DNA of 64,000 nucleotides. Source: Embleya sp040629175 (GTDB lineage: Bacteria; Actinomycetota; Actinomycetes; Streptomycetales; Streptomycetaceae). Location: contig NZ_JBEXUX010000004.1 of the NCBI RefSeq assembly GCF_040629175.1, positions 124,001 through 188,000 of the forward strand, given 5' to 3'. The notes beneath the pieces were generated by a model. The model had not been told where the DNA came from. It worked only from the letters and a program-made list of their open reading frames with translations, and did no database searches. Of the stretch, positions 24,943-32,857 are shown in pieces (position 1 is the first letter of the stretch; each line of letters opens with the position of its first letter). The translations under genes were made by a program, and so were the position numbers.

Positions 24943-25191
24943 ATGGCGACCTTCATGGACGTCCATACCGGCATGACCGGCATCACCAACGAACAACTGG
25001 CAGCGGCGCATCAGGCGGATCTGGCGATCGAGGAGGAGGAGGGCGTGCACTTCCGGCACGCCTGGGCCGACCCGGAGTCGGGCACCGTGTACTGCCTGTC
25101 CGAGGCGCCCTCGGCCGAAGCGGTCCTGCGGGTCCACGAACGCGCCGGGCACCCCGTGGCCGAGGTCCACCCCGTGCCGGTCACGGTGTAA
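24943..25191 (+). CDS. SCO4226-like nickel-binding (DUF4242-type) small protein
   Basis: 82 aa, start preceded by GAGGAGG. The whole sequence (MATFMDVHTGMTGITNEQL...HFRHAWADPESGTVYCLSEAPSAEAVLRVHERAGHP) closely matches the small ferredoxin-like alpha/beta family represented by the nickel-binding protein SCO4226 of Streptomyces coelicolor. Conserved features are the MDVH start, HFxxAWADPESG, and a Cys in VYCLSEAPS. Members dimerise and bind metal at the interface; a physiological role is not established. It stands alone and is followed by a strong hairpin terminator. Confidence 0.88.
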   Translation: MATFMDVHTGMTGITNEQLAAAHQADLAIEEEEGVHFRHAWADPESGTVYCLSEAPSAEAVLRVHERAGHPVAEVHPVPVTV

Positions 25192-25210
25192 CGGGCACGA
25201 GCCGCTTGGT

Positions 25211-25265
25211 GGCCGGGACCCGTGGCGACGACGCTGCGGAAGCGCCGGCGCCACGGGTTCCGGCC
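25211..25265. terminator. Bidirectional hairpin terminator
   Basis: Arms of 17 bases at 25211-25227 and 25249-25265 pair with a single G-T wobble (ACCCGTGGCG core). The hairpin lies between the stop of the plus-strand SCO4226-like gene and the stop of the convergent minus-strand secreted-protein gene, so it can serve both. Confidence 0.8.
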
Positions 25266-25288
25266 CGTGTTCCGGTCGAGGGACACGC

Positions 25289-25573
25289 TCAGGAGTCGGT
25301 GAGTACCCACAGTTGCCAGACGCCGGCGGGCCGGCACTCGTACCTGTTGGCGCCGTTGTCCAGATACCACTGGCCCCTCGTGTGGCAACCGCCCAGGTCG
25401 TCGGGCGCGAAGTCCTGCACGTGATGCCAACCCGGACCGGCGACCGGAGCGGCCGCGCGCTCGGCCGTCGCCGCGCTCGCCGCCGTCGCGGACGCCTGGG
25501 CCACGGCCAGGCCGGGCGCCGTCAGCAGCGCGACGGCCGTCGCCAGTACCGCAAACCTCTTGTCGATCTTCAT
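25289..25573 (-). CDS. Small secreted protein with a Cys pair
   Basis: 94 aa, start preceded by GAGAGGAAG. It has a clear Sec signal peptide (MKIDKRFAVLATAVALLTAPG...) with likely cleavage after AVAQA near residue 27. The mature ~65 aa contain GGCHTRGQWYLDNG and YECRPAG, two cysteines that probably form a disulfide, and an aromatic C-terminus (VWQLWVLTDS). It resembles small exported streptomycete proteins of unknown role. Convergent with the SCO4226-like gene. Confidence 0.8.
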   Translation of the reverse strand: MKIDKRFAVLATAVALLTAPGLAVAQASATAASAATAERAAAPVAGPGWHHVQDFAPDDLGGCHTRGQWYLDNGANRYECRPAGVWQLWVLTDS

Positions 25574-25890
25574 GGTCTTCCTCTCGAAACGATCAACGGG
25601 GAAACCCCAGCCTCCCGTTTCCGCGCAATTCGGTCTTCATGCACAGGAACGACCACTCCCTACATCAAAACGTGTACGCACCGAAACCCGCCCCGAGCGC
25701 CCGGCATTGCGCCCTCGGCCTCGATCGCGGGTCGGACCCCCCGTACGGATGCCGCACTCGGGGGCGGGTCGGCCAGGGGATGACGGATGCGAAGGCGAGG
25801 GTGCGCCGGGGAGGGTGGTCGGGTGCGGTTCCGCGATGGGATCGCCGAGGGAACGACGATCCCGGGACCGCGGGGAAGAACGGACGGAGC

Positions 25891-26736
25891 ATGCACAAGA
25901 CGCCCAATGGGGACCACGATGCCGAAGGCGCCCTGACCATCATGCTGACCGGGGCGACGGCCGGCACCGGCCGGGCCACCGCGTCCGCGCTCGCGGGCCG
26001 AGCCGGGCATCTGGTCCTGCACGGCCCGGAACGGGAGGACGAGGTGGCCGAGCTGCTGCGCGCCGTGCGGAAGGAGCTGGCCCCCGGCGCCCGGCTCGAC
26101 TACTTCGCCGCCGACTATGCGAACCCCGCCGAGGTGGCGCGCCTGGTCCGGCGGGTGCGCGCCGTGACCGACCGCATCGATCTGCTCGTCAACAACGCCG
26201 AACGCCCCGGCGCGCCCGCCCGGACCGTGAACGCGGGCGGCACCGAACTCACCTTCCGCACCAACTACCTGGCCCCCGTGCAACTCACCGACGGGCTGAT
26301 CGACCTGATCGGCGATCGCTCGCGCGGCCGGATCGTCAACGTCGCCTCGGGGACCCACCTCACCACGGCGCTGCACCCGGACGACCCGGGCCTGGCCCGG
26401 CATCCGTACTCGGCGTCCCTGGCCCACGCGCACGCCGGCCTGGCGCTCGTCACCTACTCCCGCCGGCTGGCCCGGCACCGACCCCGGCACGCCATCGACG
26501 TGGTCGCCATGGATCCCGCGTGGATGTCGACGCACCCGGGCGCCGGGTCCGCCGCCGGCGCGGACCGGCCCGATCGGGCGGCGGCCGACATCCGCCACGT
26601 CGCCGCGCTGTGTGACGACAACGGCGCCTGGTACCACGGGCGTGCCCCCGGGCCGATCAACCCCCAGGCCTGCGATCACGGCGTACAGGAACGCCTGCAC
26701 GACATCACCGAGTTCGCCCTCCGGGGCGGCCTCTGA
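25891..26736 (+). CDS. SDR-family protein lacking the catalytic Lys (possibly inactive)
   Basis: 281 aa; the ATG follows GGACGGAGC. The Rossmann fold is clear: cofactor motif TGATAGTGRA (~19-28), NNA in LLVNNAERPG, and a Ser in IVNVASG. The overall plan resembles retinol-dehydrogenase-like SDRs. At the active-site Tyr the sequence is HPYSASLAHAHAG, so Y-x-x-x-K has become Y-x-x-x-L, and no nearby Lys compensates. NNAG has also become NNAE. The enzyme is therefore either a non-catalytic binder or an atypical reductase. No partner gene is adjacent. Codon use is normal, so the substitution is not a frameshift effect. Confidence 0.82.
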   Translation: MHKTPNGDHDAEGALTIMLTGATAGTGRATASALAGRAGHLVLHGPEREDEVAELLRAVRKELAPGARLDYFAADYANPAEVARLVRRVRAVTDRIDLLVNNAERPGAPARTVNAGGTELTFRTNYLAPVQLTDGLIDLIGDRSRGRIVNVASGTHLTTALHPDDPGLARHPYSASLAHAHAGLALVTYSRRLARHRPRHAIDVVAMDPAWMSTHPGAGSAAGADRPDRAAADIRHVAALCDDNGAWYHGRAPGPINPQACDHGVQERLHDITEFALRGGL

Positions 26737-26969
26737 CCCGGCCCCTCCGACCCGGCACCGCCGCCGCTCCCCGCGCGACCCGCCGAACCGAGGACGCAGC
26801 GCCGGCGCCGGGTGCGGTTTCCCCCGGTCGGGGTGATTCGGCCAGGGAGTCACTGATGCGAACGCGGCACACACCGGTGGACCCTTGCCCACATGCCCTC
26901 GCGCCCGGTCGCGCAGCACCGCTCCGGGTGGGTCGAGGCGAAGCCGAAGAGAAAGGGACCGACGGGGCG

Positions 26970-27227
26970 ATGGCAGATCTGGACTACCGGTGGCATCTTC
27001 GCGCGGTGATGGCGCAGCGCGGCATGTTCGCCACGACGGACCTGCGTCCCCTGCTGGCCGCACGCGGCGTCGACCTGTCCCCGAGTCAGGTGTACCGACT
27101 CGTGGTCGACAAGCCGGACCGGTTGAAGATGCGCACGTTGATGGCGCTGCTGGACATTCTCGACTGCACGATGGACGACCTGATCGAACCGCAGGCGGCC
27201 CGGACGGCGCGTCCCCGAGGGAGATGA
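26970..27227 (+). CDS. Small XRE-type helix-turn-helix regulator
   Basis: 85 aa, ATG preceded by AAAGGGAC. The sequence YRWHLRAVMAQRGMFATTDLRPLLAARGVDLSPSQVYRLVVDKPDRL followed by MALLDILDCTMDDLIEP is the Cro/C1-type HTH variety common in streptomycetes, often encoded beside a site-specific integrase. No integrase is visible on either side here, so it may be an orphan of a lost element or a chromosomal regulator. It should bind DNA as a dimer; the target is unknown. Confidence 0.85.
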   Translation: MADLDYRWHLRAVMAQRGMFATTDLRPLLAARGVDLSPSQVYRLVVDKPDRLKMRTLMALLDILDCTMDDLIEPQAARTARPRGR

Positions 27228-27604
27228 GGCGGCGGGCGGCCCTGGAACCGAAGGGCGGCCCGGGCCCCTCGCCGGGCGCGGCGTAGGACTCCCGCGTCGC
27301 ACGCCGCGCCTCGCACGCCGCGCCGATGCGCCGCGCCCCGGCACGTGACCCCGAACTCCCGTTCCCACCGGTCGCGTCGGCGCCCGCACCCGCCTGCCCA
27401 CACGGCGTAGCCCTCGCCGAGCCGCCGTCCCCGCGCCGGCCCCTCCGCCGCGCCGGCCCGCCCCGAACCGCGTCCTCCCGTGCCCGAGCCGTGGCCCGCC
27501 GTTCGGCCGGCTCCCGGGCGAAGTAGCCTTCCGCATGGATATTGCATCGGATGACAGTCGGCCGGGACGATCATCGATGCGCGGCGTGGAAGGTTTGGGC
27601 GGAA
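27228..27604. other. Intergenic region, no gene seen
   Basis: About 375 bases of very G+C-rich sequence. An open frame at 27326-27526 encodes only Pro/Arg/Ala-rich low-complexity residues with no ribosome binding site, so I do not call it. The stretch 27530-27600 is less G+C-rich and probably holds the promoter of the LuxR gene. Confidence 0.4.
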
Positions 27605-30472
27605 GTGTCTGACGATTCCGCGGTCGACGGCAGGCCCGAGGGCGGCGCACGGGAGCGGGCGATCCGCACCCGCGGGCGGTCCGCGACCTGGGCGGGCGGA
27701 GCGCTGCCGGCGGAGTCGCTGCTGGGCAGGGAGGTCGAGTGCGAGGCCCTCGACCGGTTGCTCGCGGACGTTCGCGGGGGCGAGAGCCGGGCGCTGGTCT
27801 TGCGCGGCGAGGCCGGAGTGGGCAAGTCGGCCCTGCTGGACCACCTGGTCGCCGAGTCCGCGGGATGCCGGGTCGTGACCGCCACCGGGATCCAGTCCGA
27901 GATGGAGCTGCCCTTCGCGGCCGTCCACCAGTTGTGCGTGCCGTTGCTGGACCTTCTCGATTCCCTGCCCGAACCGCAGCACGACGCGCTCGGCACCGTG
28001 TTCGGGATGCGCACCGGCCCCACTCCCGACCGGTTCCTGATCAGCCTCGCGGTGCTCAACCTGCTGGCCCAGGCCGCCGACGAACGCCCGCTCGTGTGTG
28101 TGATCGACGACGCCCAGTGGCTCGATCGTGCCTCGGCCCAGGTCCTCACCTTCGTCGCCCGCCGCCTCGTCGCGGAAAGCGTGGCCTGTGTCTTCGCGGT
28201 CCGCGACGCCGACGCCGAGGCCGACGCCGACGCGGGCGACCCCGACGTGTTGTCGGGCCTGCCCGTGATCGAGGTCGGCGGGCTGCCGGACACGGACGCG
28301 CGCACCCTGATCGGCCGGGTGCTCCCCGGACCGCTGGACGAGCGGGTCCGGGAGCGGATCCTGATCGAGTCGCGCGGGAACCCGCTCGCCCTGCTGGAGT
28401 TGCCCCGTGCCGCGGCAGGGGGCGGATTCGTCGCCGCGGCGACCGGACAGTCGTTGTCCGGCCGGCTCGAAAGCGGCTTCCGGCAGCGGCTGAACGGCCT
28501 GTCGGCCGACACCCGCAAGACGCTGCTGCTGGCCGCCGCCGAGCCGCTCGGCGATCCGGCCCTGCTGTGGCGCGCCGCCGACCTGCTCGGCGTCGACGCC
28601 ACGGCGCTCGACGCGGCCGACGAACTGATCGACTTCACCGACCGGGTGCGTTTTCGGCATCCGCTCGTGCGCTCGGCGGCATACAACGCGGCCCTGCCGA
28701 AGGACCGCCGCGAGGTCCACCAAGCGCTGGCGGAGGCCACCGACGCCGGCACGGATCCGGACCGGCGGGCCTGGCACCACGCCCAGAGCACCGCGTACCC
28801 GGACGAGGACATCGCCACCGAGCTCGAACGCTCGGCCGATCGGGCCCAGGCCCGCGGCGGCCTGGCCGCCGCTGCGGCCTTCCTCGAACGGGCGGTCGAA
28901 CTCACCCCCGACGCCCGACGCCGGGCCGCCCGCGCGCTCGACGCCGCCCGGGCCAAGCACCTGGCCGGCGCGCCCAAGTCCGCCCTGGCGCTGCTGGCGG
29001 CGGCCGAGGCCGGTCCGCCGGACGAACTGCGCCGGGCCAAGGCCGAATGCCTGCGCGCCGAGATCGCGTTGACCTCCAACCACGGCAGCTCGGCGCCGGC
29101 GATCCTGCTCAAGGCCGCCAAGCAGCTCGAATCGCTCGACGTCGAACTCTCCCGCGACACCTACCTGCAGGCCCTGTTGGTGGCGATCGGCATCCTGCCC
29201 CGCTGGGAGGGCATCACCGAGGTCGCGGCGGCCGGCCGCGCGGCGCCGCCCGCGCCCGGCGTCCCGCGCGCCACGGACCTCATCCTCGACGCCCTCACCC
29301 TGCTGTACACCCAGGACGCGCTGACGGCCGAGCCGGTCCTGCGGCGCGCGATGGCCGCGGTCCTGAGCGAGGGAGCCGACCCGGCCGAGCGACTGCGCTG
29401 GCTCTGGTTCGTCAACCTGTTCGCGATGGTGCTGTGGGACGACGAAGCCTGTCGCGAACTCGCCCGTCGTTGCCTGCGCCTGGTCCGTGACTCCGGCGCG
29501 CTCGCGCTGCTGCCCCTGGTACTCAGCGTGTCCACGATGATGTTCCTGTTCGAGGGCGACCTGGCCGAGGCCGAGATCCTGAACGAGGAGGCCAAGGAGC
29601 ACGCGGTCGCCGCCGACGTCTGGACCACCTCCGGAGCCATGGTGCAGACGGGCGGCGACCTCGGCCTCGCGGGGTGGCGGGGAGACGAGGAGCGCACCGA
29701 ACGCCTCGCGGCGACCATCGCCGAGGAGGCGGCGATCCGCGGCGAGGGCCGGACCCTGGAGATCTGTCACTGGGTCAGGTCCGTCCTCTACAACGGCCTC
29801 GGCCGGTACGAAAAGGCACTCGAAGCCGCCCTGTTGGCCACGGTGGACCACGAGACGGAGGAGGCCCCGAGCGGCCTGGGCGTGCACTGGGCGCCCCTCG
29901 AAGTCGTCGAGGCCGCCGTCCGTACCGGCCGGCACGAACTGGCCGGCCGGACGCTGGCGCGGCTCTCGCACTCCACCCGGGCGGGCGGCACGGACTGGGG
30001 TCTGGGCCTCGAAGCCCGCTGCCGGGCGCTGGTCAGCGAGGGTGCGGAGGCGGACCGCCTCTACCGCGAGGCGATCGACCGGCTCGGTCGTACCCGGATG
30101 CGCGTCGACCTCGCCCGCGCCCACCTGCTGTACGGCGAATGGCTGCGTCGGGAACGCCGGCGCATCGACGCACGCGACCAACTGCGCACCGCCTTGGACC
30201 TGTTCACCGAGATCGGCATGAAGGCTTTCGCCGACCGCACCGAGCGCGAACTGCTCGCCACCGGAGAGACCGCGCGCAAGCGGACCGCCCCGGCCACCGA
30301 GGAACTCACCGCGCAGGAAGCGCAGATCGCCCGGCTCGCCCGTACCGGCCTGACCAACAAGGAGATCGCCGCGCGCCTGTACATCAGCCCCCGCACCGTC
30401 GAATACCACCTGCGCAAGGTCTTCGGGAAACTCGGCGTCACCTCGCGTCACCAACTCGTCGACCTCCCCTGA
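27605..30472 (+). CDS. LAL-type LuxR-family transcriptional regulator
   Basis: 955 aa from a GTG with GGAAGG ten bases upstream; in-frame ATGs at 27542 and 27551 are possible alternatives. An N-terminal STAND ATPase begins near residue 40 with LLGREVECEALD, P-loop GEAGVGKSALL near ~75, and Walker B VCVIDDAQWLD. A TPR-like helical middle follows. The C-terminal ~60 residues are a GerE/LuxR helix-turn-helix (LTAQEAQIARLARTGLTNKEIA...SPRTVEYHLRKVFGKL). LAL proteins are ATP-binding activators, often of secondary metabolism. No biosynthetic genes adjoin it; the PKS-NRPS cluster is 20 kb away, so any link is unproven. Confidence 0.93.
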   Translation: MSDDSAVDGRPEGGARERAIRTRGRSATWAGGALPAESLLGREVECEALDRLLADVRGGESRALVLRGEAGVGKSALLDHLVAESAGCRVVTATGIQSEMELPFAAVHQLCVPLLDLLDSLPEPQHDALGTVFGMRTGPTPDRFLISLAVLNLLAQAADERPLVCVIDDAQWLDRASAQVLTFVARRLVAESVACVFAVRDADAEADADAGDPDVLSGLPVIEVGGLPDTDARTLIGRVLPGPLDERVRERILIESRGNPLALLELPRAAAGGGFVAAATGQSLSGRLESGFRQRLNGLSADTRKTLLLAAAEPLGDPALLWRAADLLGVDATALDAADELIDFTDRVRFRHPLVRSAAYNAALPKDRREVHQALAEATDAGTDPDRRAWHHAQSTAYPDEDIATELERSADRAQARGGLAAAAAFLERAVELTPDARRRAARALDAARAKHLAGAPKSALALLAAAEAGPPDELRRAKAECLRAEIALTSNHGSSAPAILLKAAKQLESLDVELSRDTYLQALLVAIGILPRWEGITEVAAAGRAAPPAPGVPRATDLILDALTLLYTQDALTAEPVLRRAMAAVLSEGADPAERLRWLWFVNLFAMVLWDDEACRELARRCLRLVRDSGALALLPLVLSVSTMMFLFEGDLAEAEILNEEAKEHAVAADVWTTSGAMVQTGGDLGLAGWRGDEERTERLAATIAEEAAIRGEGRTLEICHWVRSVLYNGLGRYEKALEAALLATVDHETEEAPSGLGVHWAPLEVVEAAVRTGRHELAGRTLARLSHSTRAGGTDWGLGLEARCRALVSEGAEADRLYREAIDRLGRTRMRVDLARAHLLYGEWLRRERRRIDARDQLRTALDLFTEIGMKAFADRTERELLATGETARKRTAPATEELTAQEAQIARLARTGLTNKEIAARLYISPRTVEYHLRKVFGKLGVTSRHQLVDLP

Positions 30473-30508
30473 CCCGTCCGCCCGCCCCGACGGCAACCCC
30501 GGGAGATC

Positions 30509-31720
30509 TCAGGTCGGTCGGCGTGCCCGGGGGACGGCGGGGAAGGTGATCACGACCATCAGGACGCATACGGCCGCGAGCCCGGCGACGACGGCGGCCG
30601 GCCCGATCCGCGACACCGAGAGCGGCAGGAGCAGGACGGCCGCCACGCCGCACCACACCGGGCCGGGACGGAGCACGTGCTCGGCCAGGATGGGCCTGTG
30701 GATCAGCCACAACAGCACGACGAAGACGGCGGTCGGCACGGCCACGGCGTAGCAGATCGCGAGCGGTGCGGCGGCCGGGCCCCGGCCGGTCTGCTCGACC
30801 GCGACCTCCAGTCCGGCGCCCAGCGCCGCGAGCGCCGCGAAGATGCCGTAGTGGCCGTATCCCCACAGGTAGGAGCCGTGTCGGCGGTCGCTGAGCCCCT
30901 CCCCGGCGGGGACCAGGAAGTAGAGCCACCACAGGGCGAACAGGAGTACCAGGCCGGATCCGGCGATGACCACGAGCGAGCCGCCGATCCGGGCGGCGTC
31001 CAGCGCCGCCCGCACGCCGTTGGACGTGGCGAGCACACTTTCGCCGAACAGGATGATGGTGAACAGGCCGTAGCGTTCGGCGATGTGGTGCGGGTGCCAG
31101 TCGGTCGGCCGGGAGCGTTCCGCCCAGCGCGGCACCGCGAGTTCCAGGGCGGCCAGGACCAGGAAGGACAGCGGCTGGGCCGGCGACGGCAGGGCGTTTG
31201 CCTCCGCCAGGACCAGGCGCAGGATCCAGCCCGCCTCCAGGAGCGTGATACCCGCCGCGTACCGCAGCGCGGTACGCCGGCCGGCCGGGTGCTCGGCGGC
31301 GGCCCGCAACCACAGCGCGACCAGCGCGACGCGCATCACCAGGTAGCCGATCGTGATCAGCCGGTAGTCCGCGTCGTCGGCCGCGGCCGGCACACCGGCG
31401 GCGAGCACCAGCACCCCCGCCATCTGCACCATCGTCAGCAGCCGGTAGGCGACGTCGTCGGTGTCGTACGACGAGGCGAACCAGGTGAAGTTCATCCACG
31501 CCCACCACACGGCGAAGAAGACCTGAAGGAACGGGACGAGCCCGGTCAGGGCGTCCCCGTCGGCGACATGGTGTGCCAATTGGGCGGTGACCGCGGCGAT
31601 CGCGACCACGAAGGTGAGATCGAAGAGCAGTTCGAGCGGGCTCGCGGTGCGGTGCGGTTCGTCGATCGCGCGCGCGGTCATCCGGATCCGGATCCGGTAC
31701 CCGGCGACTGCTGGTGGCAC
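30509..31720 (-). CDS. ltrA: Low temperature requirement protein A (LtrA) family membrane protein
   Basis: 403 aa. The GTG at 31720 was chosen because GAAGGAGCGAG lies just upstream; an internal ATG at 31681 lacks such a site. The protein is polytopic with about ten transmembrane helices. LtrA hallmarks are PLELLFDLTFVVAIAAVTAQL near the N-terminus and HIAERYGLFTIILFGESVLA in the middle. LtrA proteins are integral membrane proteins of unknown biochemical role, first linked to growth at low temperature in Listeria. It converges on the LuxR regulator, 36 bases away. Confidence 0.93.
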   Translation of the reverse strand: MPPAVAGYRIRIRMTARAIDEPHRTASPLELLFDLTFVVAIAAVTAQLAHHVADGDALTGLVPFLQVFFAVWWAWMNFTWFASSYDTDDVAYRLLTMVQMAGVLVLAAGVPAAADDADYRLITIGYLVMRVALVALWLRAAAEHPAGRRTALRYAAGITLLEAGWILRLVLAEANALPSPAQPLSFLVLAALELAVPRWAERSRPTDWHPHHIAERYGLFTIILFGESVLATSNGVRAALDAARIGGSLVVIAGSGLVLLFALWWLYFLVPAGEGLSDRRHGSYLWGYGHYGIFAALAALGAGLEVAVEQTGRGPAAAPLAICYAVAVPTAVFVVLLWLIHRPILAEHVLRPGPVWCGVAAVLLLPLSVSRIGPAAVVAGLAAVCVLMVVITFPAVPRARRPT

Positions 31721-31909
31721 GGCCTCGCTCCTTCGGTCGGTGGGTCCCCCTGCCGACAAAGACAAGGCGGGGTCCCTGCTTGTGACAGTGGGCCCGGAAA
31801 AAGCACACGACGAAAAAACTTCGGCGGACCTGTCACAACCGCTCCGGGTGTCCGGTCTTAGCTGGCAACCGGGCGGCGACGGAGTCCCCGGCGAACAGGA
31901 GGACCTGGC

Positions 31910-32659
31910 ATGAGGATCGTGGTCATCGGCGGTACCGGACTGATCGGCTCGAAGCTGGTGACGAAGCTGGGCGAGCACGGACACGAGGCGGTCGCGGCGG
32001 CGCCGAACACCGGTGTCGACACGCTCACCGGCAAGGGCCTGGCCGAGGTCATGAAGGGTACGTCCGTGGTCATCGACGTATCGAACTCCCCGTCCTTCGA
32101 GGACGCCGCCGTATTGGAGTTCTTCAGCACCTCCACCCGCAACCTGCTGGCCGCCGAGCAGGAGGCCGGCGTCGGCCACCACGTCGCGCTGTCGGTGGTG
32201 GGCAGCGAACGGCGTCCCGACATCGGCTACTTCCGGGCGAAGATCGCCCAGGAGCGGCTCATCAAGGAATCGTCGATCCCCTACTCGATCGTGCACGCGA
32301 CGCAGTTCTACGAGTTCGCCCGGCGGATCGCCGACGAGGCGACGACGGGCAACGAGGTGCACATCGCGCCGGTCGCGTTCCAGCCGATCGCGGGCGACGA
32401 GGTCGCGAAGAACGTGGGCAGGACCGCGGTGGGCACGCCACTGAACGCGACGATCGAGATCGCCGGCCCGACGCGGTACCGGATGGACGAGTTCTTCCGG
32501 GAGGCGCTGGCGGCCTGGGGCGACCCGCGCGAGGTGGTCACCGACCCGAACGCGCACTACTTCGGCGCCGTACCGGACGAGTCGACGCTGGTCCCGGGCG
32601 AGGGCGCCACCCTCGGCGAGATCACCTACCCGGACTGGTCGGCGAAGTCCGCCGGTTGA
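31910..32659 (+). CDS. NmrA/atypical-SDR NAD(P)-binding protein
   Basis: 249 aa; AGGAGGACCTGGC precedes the ATG. The N-terminal cofactor motif is VVIGGTGLIGSKL (GGxGxxG). Further conserved parts are ALSVVGSERR, GYFRAKIAQERLI with a YxxxK-like triad, and IVHATQFYEFA. This is the NmrA-like/SDR_a5 type that binds NAD(P)H. The same family is commonly encoded beside ECF41 (SigJ) sigma factors as one of the carboxymuconolactone-decarboxylase, oxidoreductase or epimerase partners, and an ECF41-type gene lies 2.3 kb downstream. It is followed by two strong hairpins, so it is probably monocistronic. Confidence 0.9.
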   Translation: MRIVVIGGTGLIGSKLVTKLGEHGHEAVAAAPNTGVDTLTGKGLAEVMKGTSVVIDVSNSPSFEDAAVLEFFSTSTRNLLAAEQEAGVGHHVALSVVGSERRPDIGYFRAKIAQERLIKESSIPYSIVHATQFYEFARRIADEATTGNEVHIAPVAFQPIAGDEVAKNVGRTAVGTPLNATIEIAGPTRYRMDEFFREALAAWGDPREVVTDPNAHYFGAVPDESTLVPGEGATLGEITYPDWSAKSAG

Positions 32660-32721
32660 GCCCTGTCCGGCGGATCCTGGTGGGCCGCGCCGCCCTTCCG
32701 CCGACATCCGCCGGACAGGGC
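32660..32721 (+). terminator. Strong hairpin terminator, 16-base perfect arms
   Basis: Arms at 32660-32675 (GCCCTGTCCGGCGGAT) and 32706-32721 are perfect reverse complements with a 30-base loop. The first arm begins directly after the stop codon of the NmrA-like gene. There is no U-tract, as usual in high-GC actinobacteria. Confidence 0.8.
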
Positions 32722-32770
32722 CCGGGCCGGGAAGCGTCGGAACCACCCCTGCGTCCGACCTGCCCGTGCC

Positions 32771-32818
32771 ACCCCGGGTGCCGCGGCGGTGCCGACCACG
32801 CGCCGCGGCACCCCGGGG
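32771..32818. terminator. Second hairpin, near-perfect 17-18-base arms
   Basis: The arm ACCCCGGGTGCCGCGGCG pairs with a 3' arm starting at 32801, with one bulged C and a 12-base loop. It lies 50 bases after the first hairpin and about 40 bases before the start of the ferritin/CDGSH gene. It may be a backup terminator or a leader structure of that gene. Confidence 0.6.
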
Positions 32819-32857
32819 GCGACCTCCACCGCATCGGACCGGCGAAACGAGAGACCT

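Noticed and set aside
27326..27526. 66-aa open frame between the small HTH and LuxR genes
   Set aside because: Low-complexity Pro/Arg/Ala, no ribosome binding site, no recognisable fold.
27605..30472. LuxR regulator as the pathway activator of the PKS-NRPS cluster
   Set aside because: It lies more than 20 kb away with many unrelated genes between; nothing in the sequence links them.
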